64,000 nt of DNA from Leguminivora glycinivorella (taxonomy: Eukaryota; Arthropoda; Insecta; Lepidoptera; Tortricidae), in assembly GCF_023078275.1 (NCBI RefSeq), contig NC_062978.1, positions 20,173,883 through 20,237,882 on the forward strand. The letters run 5' to 3'. This document shows, in pieces, positions 35,925 to 47,784 of the stretch. A program made the position numbers and the translations under genes. The notes below the pieces were generated by a model, which was given only the letters and a program-made list of their open reading frames with translations, was not told where the DNA came from and searched no databases. Position 1 is the first letter of the stretch. Every line of letters starts with the position of its first letter.

Positions 35925-36013
35925 TTCACCGGACCGGGATAAGTGGCGTACACGAAGGGAGGCTCAGCAGTGGGCGATTAATGGCTGAAATGATGATGAT
36001 GATGATGACTTTT
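35925..36013 (+). mobile_element. LINE 3' tail with (ATG)n
   Basis: Reads WRTYTKGGSAVGD then a stop, followed by a gatgatgatgatgatgac tail, like the C-terminus and tail of an insect LINE. Only about 90 bp remain. Confidence 0.6.
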
Positions 36014-36039
36014 TCACCATGGGGCCGATTTTTGAACGT

Positions 36040-36130
36040 CGACCATTCGATTTCTTGAACTTCGTTCAAAAATATCTCCACTACTTAGCGATTTAAATTC
36101 TACTAGGATAATCGAAATCGAGTCGTCTTT
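36040..36130 (+). repeat. Repeat, inverted partner of 42960-43080
   Basis: Contains ctccactacttagcgattta, whose inverted complement lies at 42990-43020. The partner is in intron 2 of the P450 that starts between them. Confidence 0.65.
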
Positions 36131-36431
36131 ACCACTATTTTTCAAAAAGAGCGTTTCGTCGTTAGCCAGAGATTTTTGAACGGCGAATTAGTGCGTTCGA
36201 AATTAAAAAATATATTTCGTAAAACCCTTTTATCCCTAAATGTAGACATGTAGACTATGGCAAAGTTGCTTACGGACGGCAATGTTGCCACATAGCTCAT
36301 TGTAGTAGGCACTAGGCGCAAACTTTTTTTCATTTCCATTCTCAATAGTAGTTGTTAAGTTTCCGTGAAGCCGCTGGGATTTATTTTATCATTATCATTT
36401 TTCTAAACATTATTTTGATTTACCAAATATT

Positions 36432-39400
36432 ATGATGTTCTTTATGGGCTTAGTTTTCATGTTGTTCTTTTTTTATTGTATACATACTTATAATTATTGG
36501 TCAAGGCGTGGTGTCAAGCAAATTAGTTTATTTTCGTTACTACGTATGTTCAAGTTACAGTGTCTGAATCAGGTTAGCGAGGTAGAGTTGTACGAGAACC
36601 TTTACGCTGCGAATTCCAATGAAAAGATTGTCGGATTTTATGTTTTTACTTCACCAGTACTCATGGTCAGAGATCCTGAAATAATCAAATATGTCCTTAT
36701 AAGAGACTTTGATACATTCTACTCAAGAGGAATTTTAGAACTAGACAAAGAGCCTGAACCATTTCTCAATCAAATATTTTTTAGCGTAGGTGACTTGTGG
36801 AAATTATTAAGGAAAAACATTTCGCCTGCCTTTTCTACCGGAAAGATCAAGGGAATGTTTCATCAAATCTTGGAAAGAGCGGAAAAATTGCAACATATTG
36901 CATGTACAGCGGATAAAGGTGAAATCGATGCTGTAGATTTAGTGAAACGTTACTCTGTAGACGTCGTTGGAGCTTGCGGATTAGGTATCGATTTGAATAC
37001 CTTAAATGGCGAACATGAAGTGGTATTGAAACTGTGTAAACGATTTTTTAAGCCCACAAAAAGAGATATACTTGTGTACTTATTGAAACTAAACATGCCG
37101 GCTATATTTAAGCATGTCCACATTATTTCATCTTTTCTTGAAGATACTACTAAAGCTGTGGTGGATATTATTATGAAACAAAGAAATAATGAGCCCTCCG
37201 ACAGGAATGATTTTGTAGATTTACTTTTGAAGTTAAAAAAGAAGGGTACGATGGTTGGAGACTCTTTGACACGCAAGAATGTTGACGGTTCCCCTACTAA
37301 GACGGAGGTGGAGTTTACCGACGCACTACTGACTGCTCAAGTGTTTATGTATATGGCCGCCGGGACTGATACGACGACTTCTGCGACAAGCTACACACTG
37401 TACGAGCTCGGTCACCATCCTGAATACCAGAGAAAATGCCACGAAGAAATTGACTTCGTGCTAGCGCGTCATGGGAACCAATTAACTTATGAAGCTATTA
37501 AGGAAATGAAGTACCTCGAAGCCTGCTTCCGGTAACTATATTTATTTGTTTTCTCGTCATTCAGTCACACTCTTATTATATAACGCACTGTATCATATGA
37601 AATAGAAGTATTTTATTTCTTAGAAGTCTATCTGCTACTGCTAGTGCCTCGTATTGTTTACTTTACGATATTGGCAACAATGGCAACCAATTACCCTGAT
37701 TAACGGTATAACATCTGTTACAAAAAGTGATTATAGCGACGATGAAATAATAGAGTACTTTCTTATACTTAATGAAATATTTTATGCAGTGCATGAAATA
37801 GTGCACTATACATCCGCCTTGCGTTATTCCGGCATTTGCCACGTCTGATGGGAGCCTGGGATCCACTTTGACAACTAATCCGAAGATTTGGCGTAGGCAC
37901 TAGTTTTTACGAAAGCGACTGCCATCAGACCTTCCAACCCGAAAGTTAACTAGGACTTATTGGGTTTCTAGCCCGGTTTATTTACGATGTTTTCATTCAC
38001 TGAAAAGCGACTGGCAAATATCAAATGACATTTCGCACATAAGTTCCGAAAAAGTAATTGGTACAAGCCGGGGTTAATTCACTAGGTAACTAGAAGAAAA
38101 ATATGGACAGTAGTTATTTTTAAACTTAATTTCTATTTAATAAATCGAAGAGAAAGATATAAACTTAAATGAGTTGACCGTGACGTCACTCCTCACGATT
38201 TCATATTAATTCCATACTATCAATTCGTTTCGACTAGAACGAAAGCAGTCTATCATCTATCAGTCATTTGTTTCGTTTAAAATATCGAACGTATTAAAAG
38301 TGAACTGACAGTCAATCCAATCGCTAGTTGATTGTATTACCTCTCTTTTCTAATTCCTCTAAATTTTCAAATCTTTCAGGGAAGCATTGCGCTTGTTCTC
38401 GCCAACTGGCAACTTTATGCGCAAATGTATGAAGCAGTACACCATCCCCGGCACTAATGTCACGCTCGACCCCGGCGTGTTGGTAGTCGTCCCGGCGCAG
38501 GCGGTGCACATGGATCCTCAGTATTTCCCCGACCCTGAGCGGTTCTGTCCTGACCGCTTCTACGGAGAACATGCAACCTTCAAGGATGCTTACATGCCTT
38601 TTGGTAAAGGACCTAGAGCATGCATTGGTAAGTTAAGATATTATTTAGGTATACATATACATATTTGTATTGTGTGGCTGCCACGTGGCTGCAATAGGCT
38701 ACTTGACCCTTTTTAGGGTTCCGTAGTCAACTAGGAACCCTTATAGTTTCGCCATGTCTGTCTGTCCGTCCGTCCGTCCGTCCGTCCGTCCGTCCGTCCG
38801 TCCGTCCGTCCGTCCGCGGATAATCTCAGTAACCGTAAGCACTACAAAGCTGAAATTTGGTACCAATATGTATATCAATCACGCCAACAAAGTGCAAAAA
38901 TAAAAAATGGGAAAAAATGTTTTATTAGGGTACCCCCCCTACATGCAAAGTGGGGGCTGATATTTTTTTTCATTCCAACCCCAACGTGTGATATATTGTT
39001 GGATAGGTATTTAAAAATGAATAAGGGTTTACTAAAATCATTTTTTGATAATATTAATAGTTTCGGAAATAATCGCTCTTAAAGGAAAAAAAAGTGCGTC
39101 CCCCCCCTCTAACTTTTGAACCATATGTTTAAAAAATATGAAAAAATTCACCAAAGTAGAACTTTGTAAAGACTTTCTAGGAAAATTGTTTTGAACTTGA
39201 TAGGTTCAGTAGTTTTTGAGAAAAATAAGGAAAACTACGGAACCCTACACTGAGCGTGGCCCGACACGCTCTTGGCCGGTTTTTTTAAATCTATTTTATA
39301 TTATTTATTACTGACCATTTAAGTTATGAAGCATAAAGTTCATCATGCCAGTGATTAACTAACTCGGCATGAAGTTAAGTTAGGTTCTATGACGTCACTA

Positions 39401-42400
39401 CACGTCTGACAGCGTTTTCGGTGGCCAAAGTTAAAATAAATATTACACACATTTTTAATCGAAAATATGTAGCCACCATACACTTTTAATACCCAAAATC
39501 TATAAAAATTGGTTTCTTATGTCAAATACTACAGGAAACAATCATTTCTTGTGCCAAATTCGATAAGAGTCTATAGTAGCCTATACCTACTTATTAGTCG
39601 AATGTCGATAATGAAAAAAGGAAACCAAACATTTTACTTAGAAATTAGAATCCACGACTAATAAGTAATTAGAAGCACATCCCATTTTGACATTTAGATT
39701 TTTTTAAATTTCAGCTCCCATATTCGACCGTAGTTTTAATGAAATTATGCAATTATATTGAGTTGTGGCAACCAACAAGACGATATAATACATATATTAT
39801 ATATTCATAAATACCTACTTCAATATGTAGAAAATACAAATACTATGCTTACTAGGAGTTCTATCGCGTCCTCGTGCACGCTACTTCAAATATGGACCCT
39901 TGAGCAAAAGCACAGCAAAAGTAAAGTCGAGTTGTGTTACTTTCATGTCGAACGGGTGTGTAATGATTGGTATAATTTTTTTGGTATTGTAACATTTGAT
40001 ATAACAACATTTGATATATTTTTAAAGGATATAATCACTCATTTGACATAATTAACATTTGGTATAACCACAAAATATCTACTTTTATTTTGTATAATCA
40101 TTATTTCGTATAACACTTATTTATAATAACCGTTATATGGTATAACTATCTATTCATATACGACTAGTATAATATAACTAGCAAAAGGTATAAAACATTT
40201 CATGAATTAATTTTATACTTTTTTGAAGGGATCACAGTTCTAACCTAACCTACTTTTCTGACAGTACATATAAATATAATAATAAATAAATAAATTATTG
40301 TAAAAATGTTTTTATTCTAACTGTGCGTTAGAAAGAATTTGTGTTATACAATTTATTTATTATCGGAAATAATCATTATACTCAAAGTAGGTATGTTATA
40401 ATAAATGTTTTTCGAAAAAAATATCACTATATTAAATAAGAATTATACAATTTGTTAGTATATTTATTTGTTGTTATATGATTTAATAATTAAGTATATC
40501 AAATGATCGTTATAACGACTAAAAATATATCAAAAAAAGTTATATCGATCGATACGCACCCGTGTCGAACGACCCGGGGCCCATTTCTCAAAACTGATAG
40601 TTACAAGTTACAAGCGGAAGTTTCTTTCCAACTTGTCATATTAGACATTGACAACCGCTTGTAAATTGTAACTTGGAGCTTCGAGAAATGGGCCCCAGGG
40701 GCCCGTTTCTCGAAAGGTATAAGCCTTGTATTACAAGTGTGTTTCCATGACAACCCATACGATTTGACAGTTCGCGCACTTGTAATACGAGGCTTGTACC
40801 TTTCGAGAAACGGGCCGCAGGGATCGATTTTTTAATTACGAACGCACGATTTCGCCATTCGAAAGTATGAGGAAAACGACGTAATGCTATTTTTGAAAAA
40901 GGACGGCTAGTAATTTTAAAACTACGAGGGACGTTCAAAAAGTAATGAGAATGGATATGTTCCTGTATCTTGATTTAATTTTTCTTAACTTGTCCATGTA
41001 GCAGTACTCATTAAAGTGAAATTGCATAATTCAAATTTTTACTACTTTCATTTGTTTTTCTTTGATATGTAAATAATTGACACAAGGTGGGGGATGAAAA
41101 TTTTCAGTAAAATAAGAGCATGTTTTCATGAATATTTGACATGTCGTGAGTTCATTTCTGACATGAATATCAAAAATAATCATACTTTAAATTAAAGCTG
41201 GGTTTATCCTTTGTTAGTAACATCAATAAAAAAAGTTCGTATACACCGTGTCCAATAAGTTTGAATACAGCACAAATAGCCAATAAAACAAAATGAACAA
41301 ATAGTTACTACATTATTATTATATTTTATGAATGGCACTCTTATTTACTACATTCACAACAAATGTTTTGGAATAACTCCAGCATTAACTTGTTTACCAG
41401 CCTCAAACGCTTCTCAAACGGATCACACGCGGCACGCACCGTTTTCTTCACATTTCATCCCAAATACTCTCGATAACCTTTTTGAAATGATCTAGGTTTA
41501 TGATTTTATAAAAATTTAGTCTTCAAAGCATGTATGACCATACAAAATAGTCTAATACGCCTAAACCTGGAGGCCTGGGTGGCCACTCATGTTTCGGATA
41601 AAAAACTGCCAAATTAGTCTGAAACTACGCTAGAATACCATTTGCCGAATGTGCTGGAGGTGCGTCCTGTTGGGACACATGATACTCATTCCCAAGCATC
41701 CTTTTTAACTTTAAGGCATTTTTTTCTCCAAAACCTTGGTTTTAAAGAAAAAAACGTTGATTTTAACGCTTTTATCTGTAAGTACTGAAGGTAGTTTACC
41801 TCGCTTACATACTGCATCCCACACCTGGGCCGATGGTGAGCTTTGGAACCTAGGCACATTTTTCTAGTTGCCCGGAACGTTATCTATCCTCGGTACCCAT
41901 AATAGTTTATTTTGGACACGTGGCGTCTGTTTTATCACATACAGATTCTCCTTATAAAAAATAACTCGTCACCTGCGTGCCGAGCAAGTATTTTGTTGGC
42001 ACTTTACCTCTTTGTTTTTCTTAGACACTTCGGAAATTCCATGTACTTTGTGCTTGTATTTTATTAAGAGGAATATACTCTTTAGTTTAAATAAGAATTT
42101 GATGGCCTGTGATCCCTATATCTTTAGAACTGAGGTAAAATGTGAGTATTCGGACTTATTGGACACGGTGTAGATACATTTTCAAACGGTATGGTATCCA
42201 AAAAAACTCTAGGTGCTGTTTTGGGTCATGTTCACGATTTTTACAGATTATCACGAAAATTGAGAATATAGATTGGAAACAAAATTACATTAGTATTAAA
42301 GAAGAACATACAATTATTTTTATATTAAAAAAATGATTAGTTACAATAAGAACATTTTAAACAAACAAATAATAATGGTTTTGGCCTTCAAAATGACAGT

Positions 42401-43924
42401 CGACAGGGCTGAACCCTCAAATTGCCGAGGGTGCTGCTCAAGTTAGTGTATTTAAAGCTACAAGTGACATACCTAATATTGAAGGTAATATAAGGGTCAT
42501 TAATATTTTATACCCAACCTTTAAATAAAATTGTAAAATAATCGCTACTCTGAAGTATAATGAAGTGAAGTGCTTACTGACATGGTATTTAGACTATCGT
42601 TAAGATTTCAATTTTTAAAGGGGGCAAAAAAAAATAATTGAAAAAATTAAATATGTAAATAAATCACAAAAAAGTTACTTTTAATTATAAAAATATAAGG
42701 ATACTTACATTCTTATGTTTTAATACTCATTATCATAACTTATTGAACGCCCCTCGTACCTATACGATCCGCTACAGGAGATAATACTTAAACATTAATT
42801 AGATATTGTTAAATCGTTTATTTTTAGAACTAGGTATTATGAAATTATTTATATTATTGTATTTGACGATCGTAATATGAATTCTTGTAGATTGACATGC
42901 AATTTATACTGTAATTTGTATTATGAAATAAATGAATCTGAATCTGAATCTATAGTGGTAATGACCACTCGTTTTCGATTCTGTTAGTAGAATTTAAATC
43001 GCTAGTAGTGGAGATATTATTGAACGAATATCACGAAATCGAATGGAAGAGATTCAAAAATCTGTCCCCTGTATTTGAATCATAAAATAATTTAAGCAAA
43101 AACACTACTACTGTAACAGCCTGGCAAAAAAGAGTAGAAATTAATAGTTATTTGTTATACAAGGGGGCAAAGTTGTATTTTAACGCCGAGTGTGGAATTG
43201 AAAAACGAGCAAGTGAAAGGATTCTATAGTTGAACCACGAGCGAAGCGAGTGGTTCGAGAATAGAATCCTGAACTTGCGAGTTTTTTAACACACGAGAAG
43301 TAAAATACATTTGCACCCGAGTGTAACACAAAACTTTTACCCTCATTGTAGCGAGGAAACTACAACGCAAAAAATGCGGTTATCACTGCTTTCAGTGGTT
43401 CCACAGGTGGTAAATCATCTTTATTACTAGATTCACCTGCTTTTATCAATTTTAAAGCAGTTAATTTGACTTTATTCAAGGTCAAATTACTTTACCCACT
43501 AGTGGATAAAATGCGTTTTTACCCGCTGGTATTAAAGGACAAAACACGTGTTTCCGAGCTAGTGAGGGGAAAAAACTAGTATCATCATAGTAAATTAAAA
43601 TCAATTTGTGTAAGATGCACTTATTAATCTATTCTTTTTTGGCAGGCTGTAATTATTAGACCATTAGGCTTATCTTAAGTACCTATCTCTTTCCAGATAA
43701 TGTCTTAAAAACCGTTTTTTTTTATAGGTGAGCATTTGGCTTACATTCAGTCGCTGGTGGCTGTGGCAGCGGTGCTACGTCAATCTTGTGTATCGCCGGT
43801 TGGCGAGCGGCCTAGCCGTGTGCCACGGGATCTCAACACCACCATCATACAGAATATTAAGGCTCCACTACGAATCAAAGTTACGCTACGTACAAATTCA
43901 AATGAAAATATTAATAAATTATAA
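36432..43924 (+). CDS. Cytochrome P450, CYP3 clan (3 exons)
   Basis: Exons 36432-37531, 38380-38627 and 43728-43924, with matching phases, 1545 nt and 514 aa. Microsomal monooxygenase (family knowledge); substrate unknown. Landmarks: an N-terminal anchor MMFFMGLVFMLFFFY, VFTSPVLMVRDPEIIKYVLI, helix I MYMAAGTDTTTSATSY, ExxR at E368-R371 (EALR, created across the first intron), FPDPERFCPDRF, and the heme loop FGKGPRACIG with Cys448 at the end of exon 2. Exon 3 supplies the distal helix and C-terminus (GEHLAYIQSLVAVAAVL). Odd points: the N-terminus lacks the usual proline-rich hinge (RRGVKQISLFSLL instead), and intron 2 is 5.1 kb of nested transposons. A second intact copy of exon 3 lies at 48621-48817. 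Subfamily not assigned. Confidence 0.92.
37816..38077 (-). mobile_element. SINE copy in P450 intron 1
   Basis: Minus-strand copy of the 4937-5256 family: cgttattccggcatttgcca at its 3' end and ttcgcacataagttccgaaa near its 5' part. It lacks the complete tRNA-like head. Confidence 0.85.
38090..38235 (+). repeat. Dispersed repeat family, copy 2
   Basis: Shares atggacagtagttattttta and gttgaccgtgacgtcactc with 2263-2510. Lies between the SINE and P450 exon 2. Confidence 0.75.
38709..39285 (+). mobile_element. Repeat element with GGGTTCCGTAG ends and (TCCG)n, copy 1
   Basis: Starts ttttagggttccgtagtcaa and ends tacggaaccctacactgagc followed by acacgctcttggcc. A (tccg)n microsatellite lies at 38761-38816. 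A near full-length copy is at 55418-55958 in the opposite orientation. The inverted ends are short; no coding capacity. Confidence 0.85.
39286..39939. other. P450 intron 2 stretch, nothing recognised
   Basis: AT-rich intron sequence. No gene, RNA or clear repeat is supported. Confidence 0.45.
39940..40565. repeat. AT-rich element made of degenerate TTTGGTATAAC-like words
   Basis: Many variants of ttggtataac and gatataac on one side and of their complements on the other. The ends are cgaacgggtgtgt (left) and cgcacccgtgtcgaacga (right), roughly inverted. A fragment of the CCTAA-containing repeat (cacagttctaacctaaccta) sits at about 40228-40260. Possibly a diverged TIR element. Confidence 0.5.
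40574..40696. mobile_element. MITE with GGGGCCCATTTCTC ends
   Basis: Left ggggcccatttctcaaaact and right cttcgagaaatgggcccc. The inner arms gttacaagttacaagcgg and ccgcttgtaaattgtaac also pair. Non-coding. Confidence 0.8.
40697..40819. mobile_element. Second MITE, directly adjacent
   Basis: Left ggggcccgtttctcgaaagg and right cctttcgagaaacgggccgc, with inner arms cttgtattacaagtg and cacttgtaatacgag. Same end logic as its neighbour but a diverged interior: two related MITEs side by side. Confidence 0.8.
40925..42756. mobile_element. Mariner-like element with TA duplications
   Basis: Left end after TA: cgagggacgttcaaaaagta. Right end: aacttattgaacgcccctcg followed by TA. The TA target and the cgaggggcgttca terminus fit Tc1/mariner elements (known). 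No transposase of its own is seen; a second element is inserted at 41244-42170. Confidence 0.75.
41244..42170 (-). mobile_element. Tc1/mariner element with degenerate transposase, nested
   Basis: Ends TA-caccgtgtccaataagtt and cttattggacacggtg-TA. The minus strand shows broken transposase text near 41450-41690: QQDAPPAHSAN, then a segment resembling the aligned WPP-SPDLNPLDY region, and near 41390-41460 VKKTVRAACDPFEKRLRLV. Multiple stops and frame changes; dead. Confidence 0.8.
42960..43080 (-). repeat. Repeat, inverted partner of 36040-36130
   Basis: The reverse complement shares tctccactactagcgattta with 36040-36130. Also contains ttcaaaaatctgtcccctg, similar to the 36010 region. Confidence 0.6.
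43144..43574 (+). repeat. Family B hairpin element, copy 1
   Basis: Begins atagttatttgttatacaag and ends gagctagtgaggggaaaaa. The interior contains a strong stem: ggattctat-agttgaaccacgag against ctcgttc-type complement gtggttcgag ... atagaatcc. Second copy at 53690-54121. It sits between termini (cagcctggcaaaaaagagta and attcttttttggcaggctg) of a TIR element spanning about 43115-43651. Confidence 0.8.
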
Positions 43925-44579
43925 TACTCAATATAATGAATGTAGAGGAAGCGGTCTCTACTCTATGCTCGTCGTGCCCACCATCAAATTATTCAATAAA
44001 TAAGGTAGATTTTCCATTGTATCACGATTAATTTATTTTTATTTTTTATTTAAATTATAAGTTCCAAAAAGTTTAATATTATAAATCACAAAGGCAGGAC
44101 GAGGTTATGTGTGTGACCACGTTTTAGATTGTTATTTTTTAAATGTTACGTAGATATTATTAAATTAAATTATAATATTAAATAAATATAATTAATTATA
44201 TTAAATTATTCCGAATTGTTGCATGATCTTAATTCATTGTTTTGGCTTTTTCTATGTCCTTCCTCTAAAAATGTCAGACAACGTGCTTTCTTCACCTCCA
44301 AAAATGTCCCAGTCCCACATATATTTAAAAGATCCTAAGTCAAACCAAGTTTAATGTACGGTACGAGACACGCGGGAAACACTCCAAATCCAAAGGCAAG
44401 TGCAGAAATCGGATGAAAAAATATGTCGTCCTGTAAGTATCTAATCGATATCCTCGGCGCTCCTCTCTGGTCCGAGGACTCTTATATCTAGTGATCGGAG
44501 GGCGTCCCATTGGGCAAAGACCCAAGAACGAACAGAACGAGGCACGCTTTGCATGATTACAGATGACATGTCAAAATGA

Positions 44580-44735
44580 AGCACCCTGGTGGAATTAACA
44601 ACTGAAATATATATCATACACGAAAGAAAAAACGACAAGGCCCACTGGTGGCGGAGCCGGGAATTGAACTCCGGTCTACAGCCTACGCGGCTAACGTCTT
44701 TACCACTAGACCACCCAGTTGTGAACTTGTTCCTC
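44580..44735 (-). mobile_element. tRNA-derived SINE (duplication copy 1)
   Basis: On the minus strand: an A-box-like tggtctagtggtaaagacg, then a B-box-like ggagttcaattcccgg, then ggcgccac-type end and a tail with ttttttctttcgtgtatgat. The tRNA-like 70 bp is well kept, but the retroposon body follows, so it is a SINE. Its twin is at 49446-49600. Confidence 0.75.
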
Positions 44736-44898
44736 AGTCCCGTGCCCCTTTTATAATATTCTGTTTAAAAAAACAGTTGAGAAACCGCTGGCTAAAAGAT
44801 TGTTAGCAAGTTCAAGTTCACTTAAGATGTACCTACCTATGTAATTAAAGTTCAGGATATGAATAGGCTTTTATACTATAGCTATATAGTTATTTCTT

Positions 44899-45312
44899 TT
44901 ACAAGGGGGCAAAGTAGTTGTTTAACGGCGCGTGCCAATATTGATACCTGAGCAAGCGAAGGATTCCAATATTGTACCGCGAAGGTTCAAAAAATGGAAT
45001 CTTGAGCGTTGCGAGGGTATCAAATCAAGACACGAAAGTTAAACCTTGCCACCGAGTGAAACACAAAATTTTTCACCGCTCCAACACGAACAAAATACTG
45101 ACTATAAAACATCAAAATAAATCAAATCCGTTCATTTACTCAATATTGATGATTCAAAATCATCATTTATAGGTAACATCTAGCAGCCAGATTAAGACAT
45201 CGACTTAAAATTTGTATGAAATTACTTTGCTCCCTTGTGGATAAAATGCAATTTTGCTATCTGTTTTCGAAGAGCAAAGAAAGCCTTTACCAGTTGTTGT
45301 GATGAAAAATAC
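44899..45312 (+). repeat. Family A hairpin element, copy 2
   Basis: Part of duplication copy 1; matches 30772-31190 and 50321-50730. Contains both tacaagggggcaaagtagtt and actttgctcccttgtgg. Confidence 0.8.
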
Positions 45313-45935
45313 TTGTCTAATCATTTCTAAATTTAAGATTGATGTACACAATTAGGAAGTAAAAATGGTGTTTACAGTTTTAGCCGTTAGAATAAGCCTT
45401 ACAAGGTGATATGACGCTCATGGCTGTCTCTAAACATATTTTTCGAAGGTTTCATTAGTCATTACACAAATAAAATTTATTATAACTCAACTTACGTCAG
45501 TCTCTATTATTACCGAAGTACTTATTTGTTCAGCTTTTCAATTTCATGACGCAAATTAAGTAGTTGTTAAGGAAATAATTAGGTACCTATTATTTAATTT
45601 TGGTAAAATCCAAATACATAATATTAAATTAAAAACACGACTTATGATTATTTTTCTAGAAAGTCAATTAAATCACATATTTTTTGTGTCAGTAACAGCC
45701 ATCGACCTAAGGCATGTTAGAGCGCTTAGAGAAGAAATGATAGCTCAGGTTAAACTCGGCCGGGTTTAGCCCGTTTCTTAAAGCTCCTAAAGCTCCCGTG
45801 TGATCATAATTAAATCATCACGTGATCACTCTTGCTTGATATTAAGGGTTCTGGAATTAATTAGGTGCTTGGAGAGGATTACTTAGGAAGAAAGCTTGTT
45901 TGTCGCTTCTCTAATCGTTAAAGCGCATTTCAATC

Positions 45936-46309
45936 ATAAGAAAATTTTGGTTTTTGTTTCTTAAGGTACGTTATTTTTACTTTCAAACAAAATTATTGTA
46001 TTCTATATTTTAACGTATTTTTAACTCCCTTTGGTAGTTCCTTAGAATGCAGAAATAGGATGTCATTATGTGATGAATTACGAAACAACTTACGTTATTT
46101 ATTTACTTTGTTTATTCGGTAAATATTCGGCAATGTAACCGAACTATTCGGCCGAATACGAACATTGAAAAACTTGCCGAATATGCCGAATACCGAATAT
46201 TCAGCCCATCTCTATTTATTACTGTCCAATTAACATACAAAAAAACTACCATATTTTAATACGACTTGAAAACCACAGAAAAACATTTATAAAGTTTTTT
46301 TTTTGTTTA
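45936..46309. other. Spacer, nothing recognised
   Basis: AT-rich sequence between duplication copy 1 and a LINE tail. It includes a local run of gccgaat variants near 46110-46200 (cggccgaatacgaac, gccgaatatgccgaatacc). No gene. Confidence 0.45.
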
Positions 46310-46745
46310 TTGAATAAGCATCTTACATAATGAACATAAGAATAAATACAATGTCCCCCAAAACTGTTTACACAGTTTGACTGTGAGATCCACGAGTCTA
46401 TACAATATATAATTAGTTATAACGTTAATATAATATACGGATTTACATATTACTGCTAAGGTAAGTAAAAAGTTGTTAACAAATAGGGCATCTAAAGTTT
46501 ATCTATGTAGTATTGGAACAAAGACCTTTTGAACCTATTACTTATTGTTTTTCTCCATTCTAATAGCTGCAGGTAAGGAGTTGAGTAAGTAAGGTAATCG
46601 TTTGTTAACAAGTCTATCCCCATAGTAATTACTTACTCTGGGGACAGCATATTTACCTGCAGCTACAGATCTGTCATGTTGATGGCTTATTTCGGATAAG
46701 TTACTCTGACACATGTTAATGCACAAGCCGCAATAACAGCTTACC
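46310..46745 (-). pseudogene. LINE 3' fragment, minus strand
   Basis: The minus strand reads CYCGLCINMCQSNLSE, HDRSVAAGKYAVPRVSNYYG and RLPYLLNSLPAAI, followed by KRSLFQYYID and a 3' tail near 46310 (runs of A on the minus strand). It resembles the C-terminal end of insect LINE ORF2. It meets another LINE fragment head to head at about 46745. Confidence 0.75.
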
Positions 46746-47336
46746 ACGGATACGTTTCCTCTACTCTGAATTACGGCCTATTATTGTGGGGTAACTCTGT
46801 GGAAGTTCAGAGGGCTTTTATACTCCAGAAAGCTTGTCTACGAGCATTGGCTGGCGCTAAATTTGATGCCCCATGCAAACCTCTATTCCAAAAGTTTCAC
46901 ATTCTCCCACTAGCTTGCATGTATATTTTGAAAGTGAGTCTGTTTACAATTTCATTTATTTCATTTATTATCAACCAACTTACACTAACAGGTAAACCAA
47001 ACATGTAAGTTATAATAGGTTACATTACATTAAACTATACATACACAACTATATAGGTAAATTGAACAATTAACCACCCGGATTATTTTACAAAGCGTGA
47101 AGTAATGTTTACAAGACAACTCCGGGCTCAATACCAACATCTTCTTTACCAACCAGCATGCAACTCTGATGTATATAAGAGAAATGCATTTAACATGTGT
47201 ATTGTAATTTTTAACAACCTCCCTAAATATTTAAGAATGTTAAACGGAAATGAGTTAAGGATAAAATTGACTGAGTGGCTACTTGGACACTGTTTTTACT
47301 CAGTTAAGGATTATTTGGAATGTAATGAGGATTGCT
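46746..47336 (+). pseudogene. Jockey-type LINE C-terminal fragment, plus strand
   Basis: Reads YHGYVSSTLNYGLLLWGNSV, then QRAFILQKACLRALAGAKF. An insertion of about 140 bp (46940-47080) interrupts it. It continues with KREVMFTRQL, FNMCIVIFNNLPKYLR and LLGHCFYSVKDYLE. It resembles the C-terminal end of the LINE at 26340-28335 (KCFYSTTEYF). Dead fragment. Confidence 0.85.
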
Positions 47337-47453
47337 GATTTGGTGTTGACATAAATTATTTTATTGCTTTAGCTTTTGACAATTCTGGAATAATACCCTA
47401 GTTTATAATTATTACTTTTCATTCATTGACTATCCTAATTCTACTTTACTGTC

Positions 47454-47484
<31 letters not shown>

Positions 47485-47784
47485 TTTTTTATTGTATAAT
47501 GATTGCATGCTCATAGTTAGTTAATTAGTACTCGTACCTTCATGTGCAAACTGTAAATAATTTGCATGTTGATGTTATGTCGACGGGATACTGTGATTAA
47601 TAATAATATATAATAAATAATTTAAGCAAAAACACTACTACTGTAACAGCCTGGCAAAAAAGAGTAGAAATTAAAAACTAACAAACAAACAAACAAACAA
47701 AGCATTTATTGCAAACATATTACAAACATATAACATGTGGGAGTAATATGACCCTGCAAGGGCGCAGCAATCTTATAACTACCA

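Larger units (their letters stand above)
34438..36431. promoter_or_regulatory. Shared 2-kb interval between divergent UGT and P450
   Basis: Both genes start outward from this interval, so it must contain both promoters. I could not place TATA or initiator elements with confidence. It also contains the foldback at 34970-35560 and a LINE tail at 35925-36013, which separate the two start regions. Confidence 0.5.
43084..45935. repeat. Segmental duplication, copy 1
   Basis: Matches 47609-51341 with high identity over the shared parts, from aaataatttaagcaaaaaca to cgttaaagcgcatttcaat. Copy 1 carries the family B element at 43144-43574, which copy 2 lacks. It contains P450 exon 3, its 3' flank, a minus-strand SINE and a family A element. 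Confidence 0.92.

Noticed and set aside
44640..44720. tRNA gene candidate (and twin at 49510-49590)
   Set aside because: A and B boxes are present, but the sequence continues into a repeated body and tail and recurs as fragments; it is a SINE.
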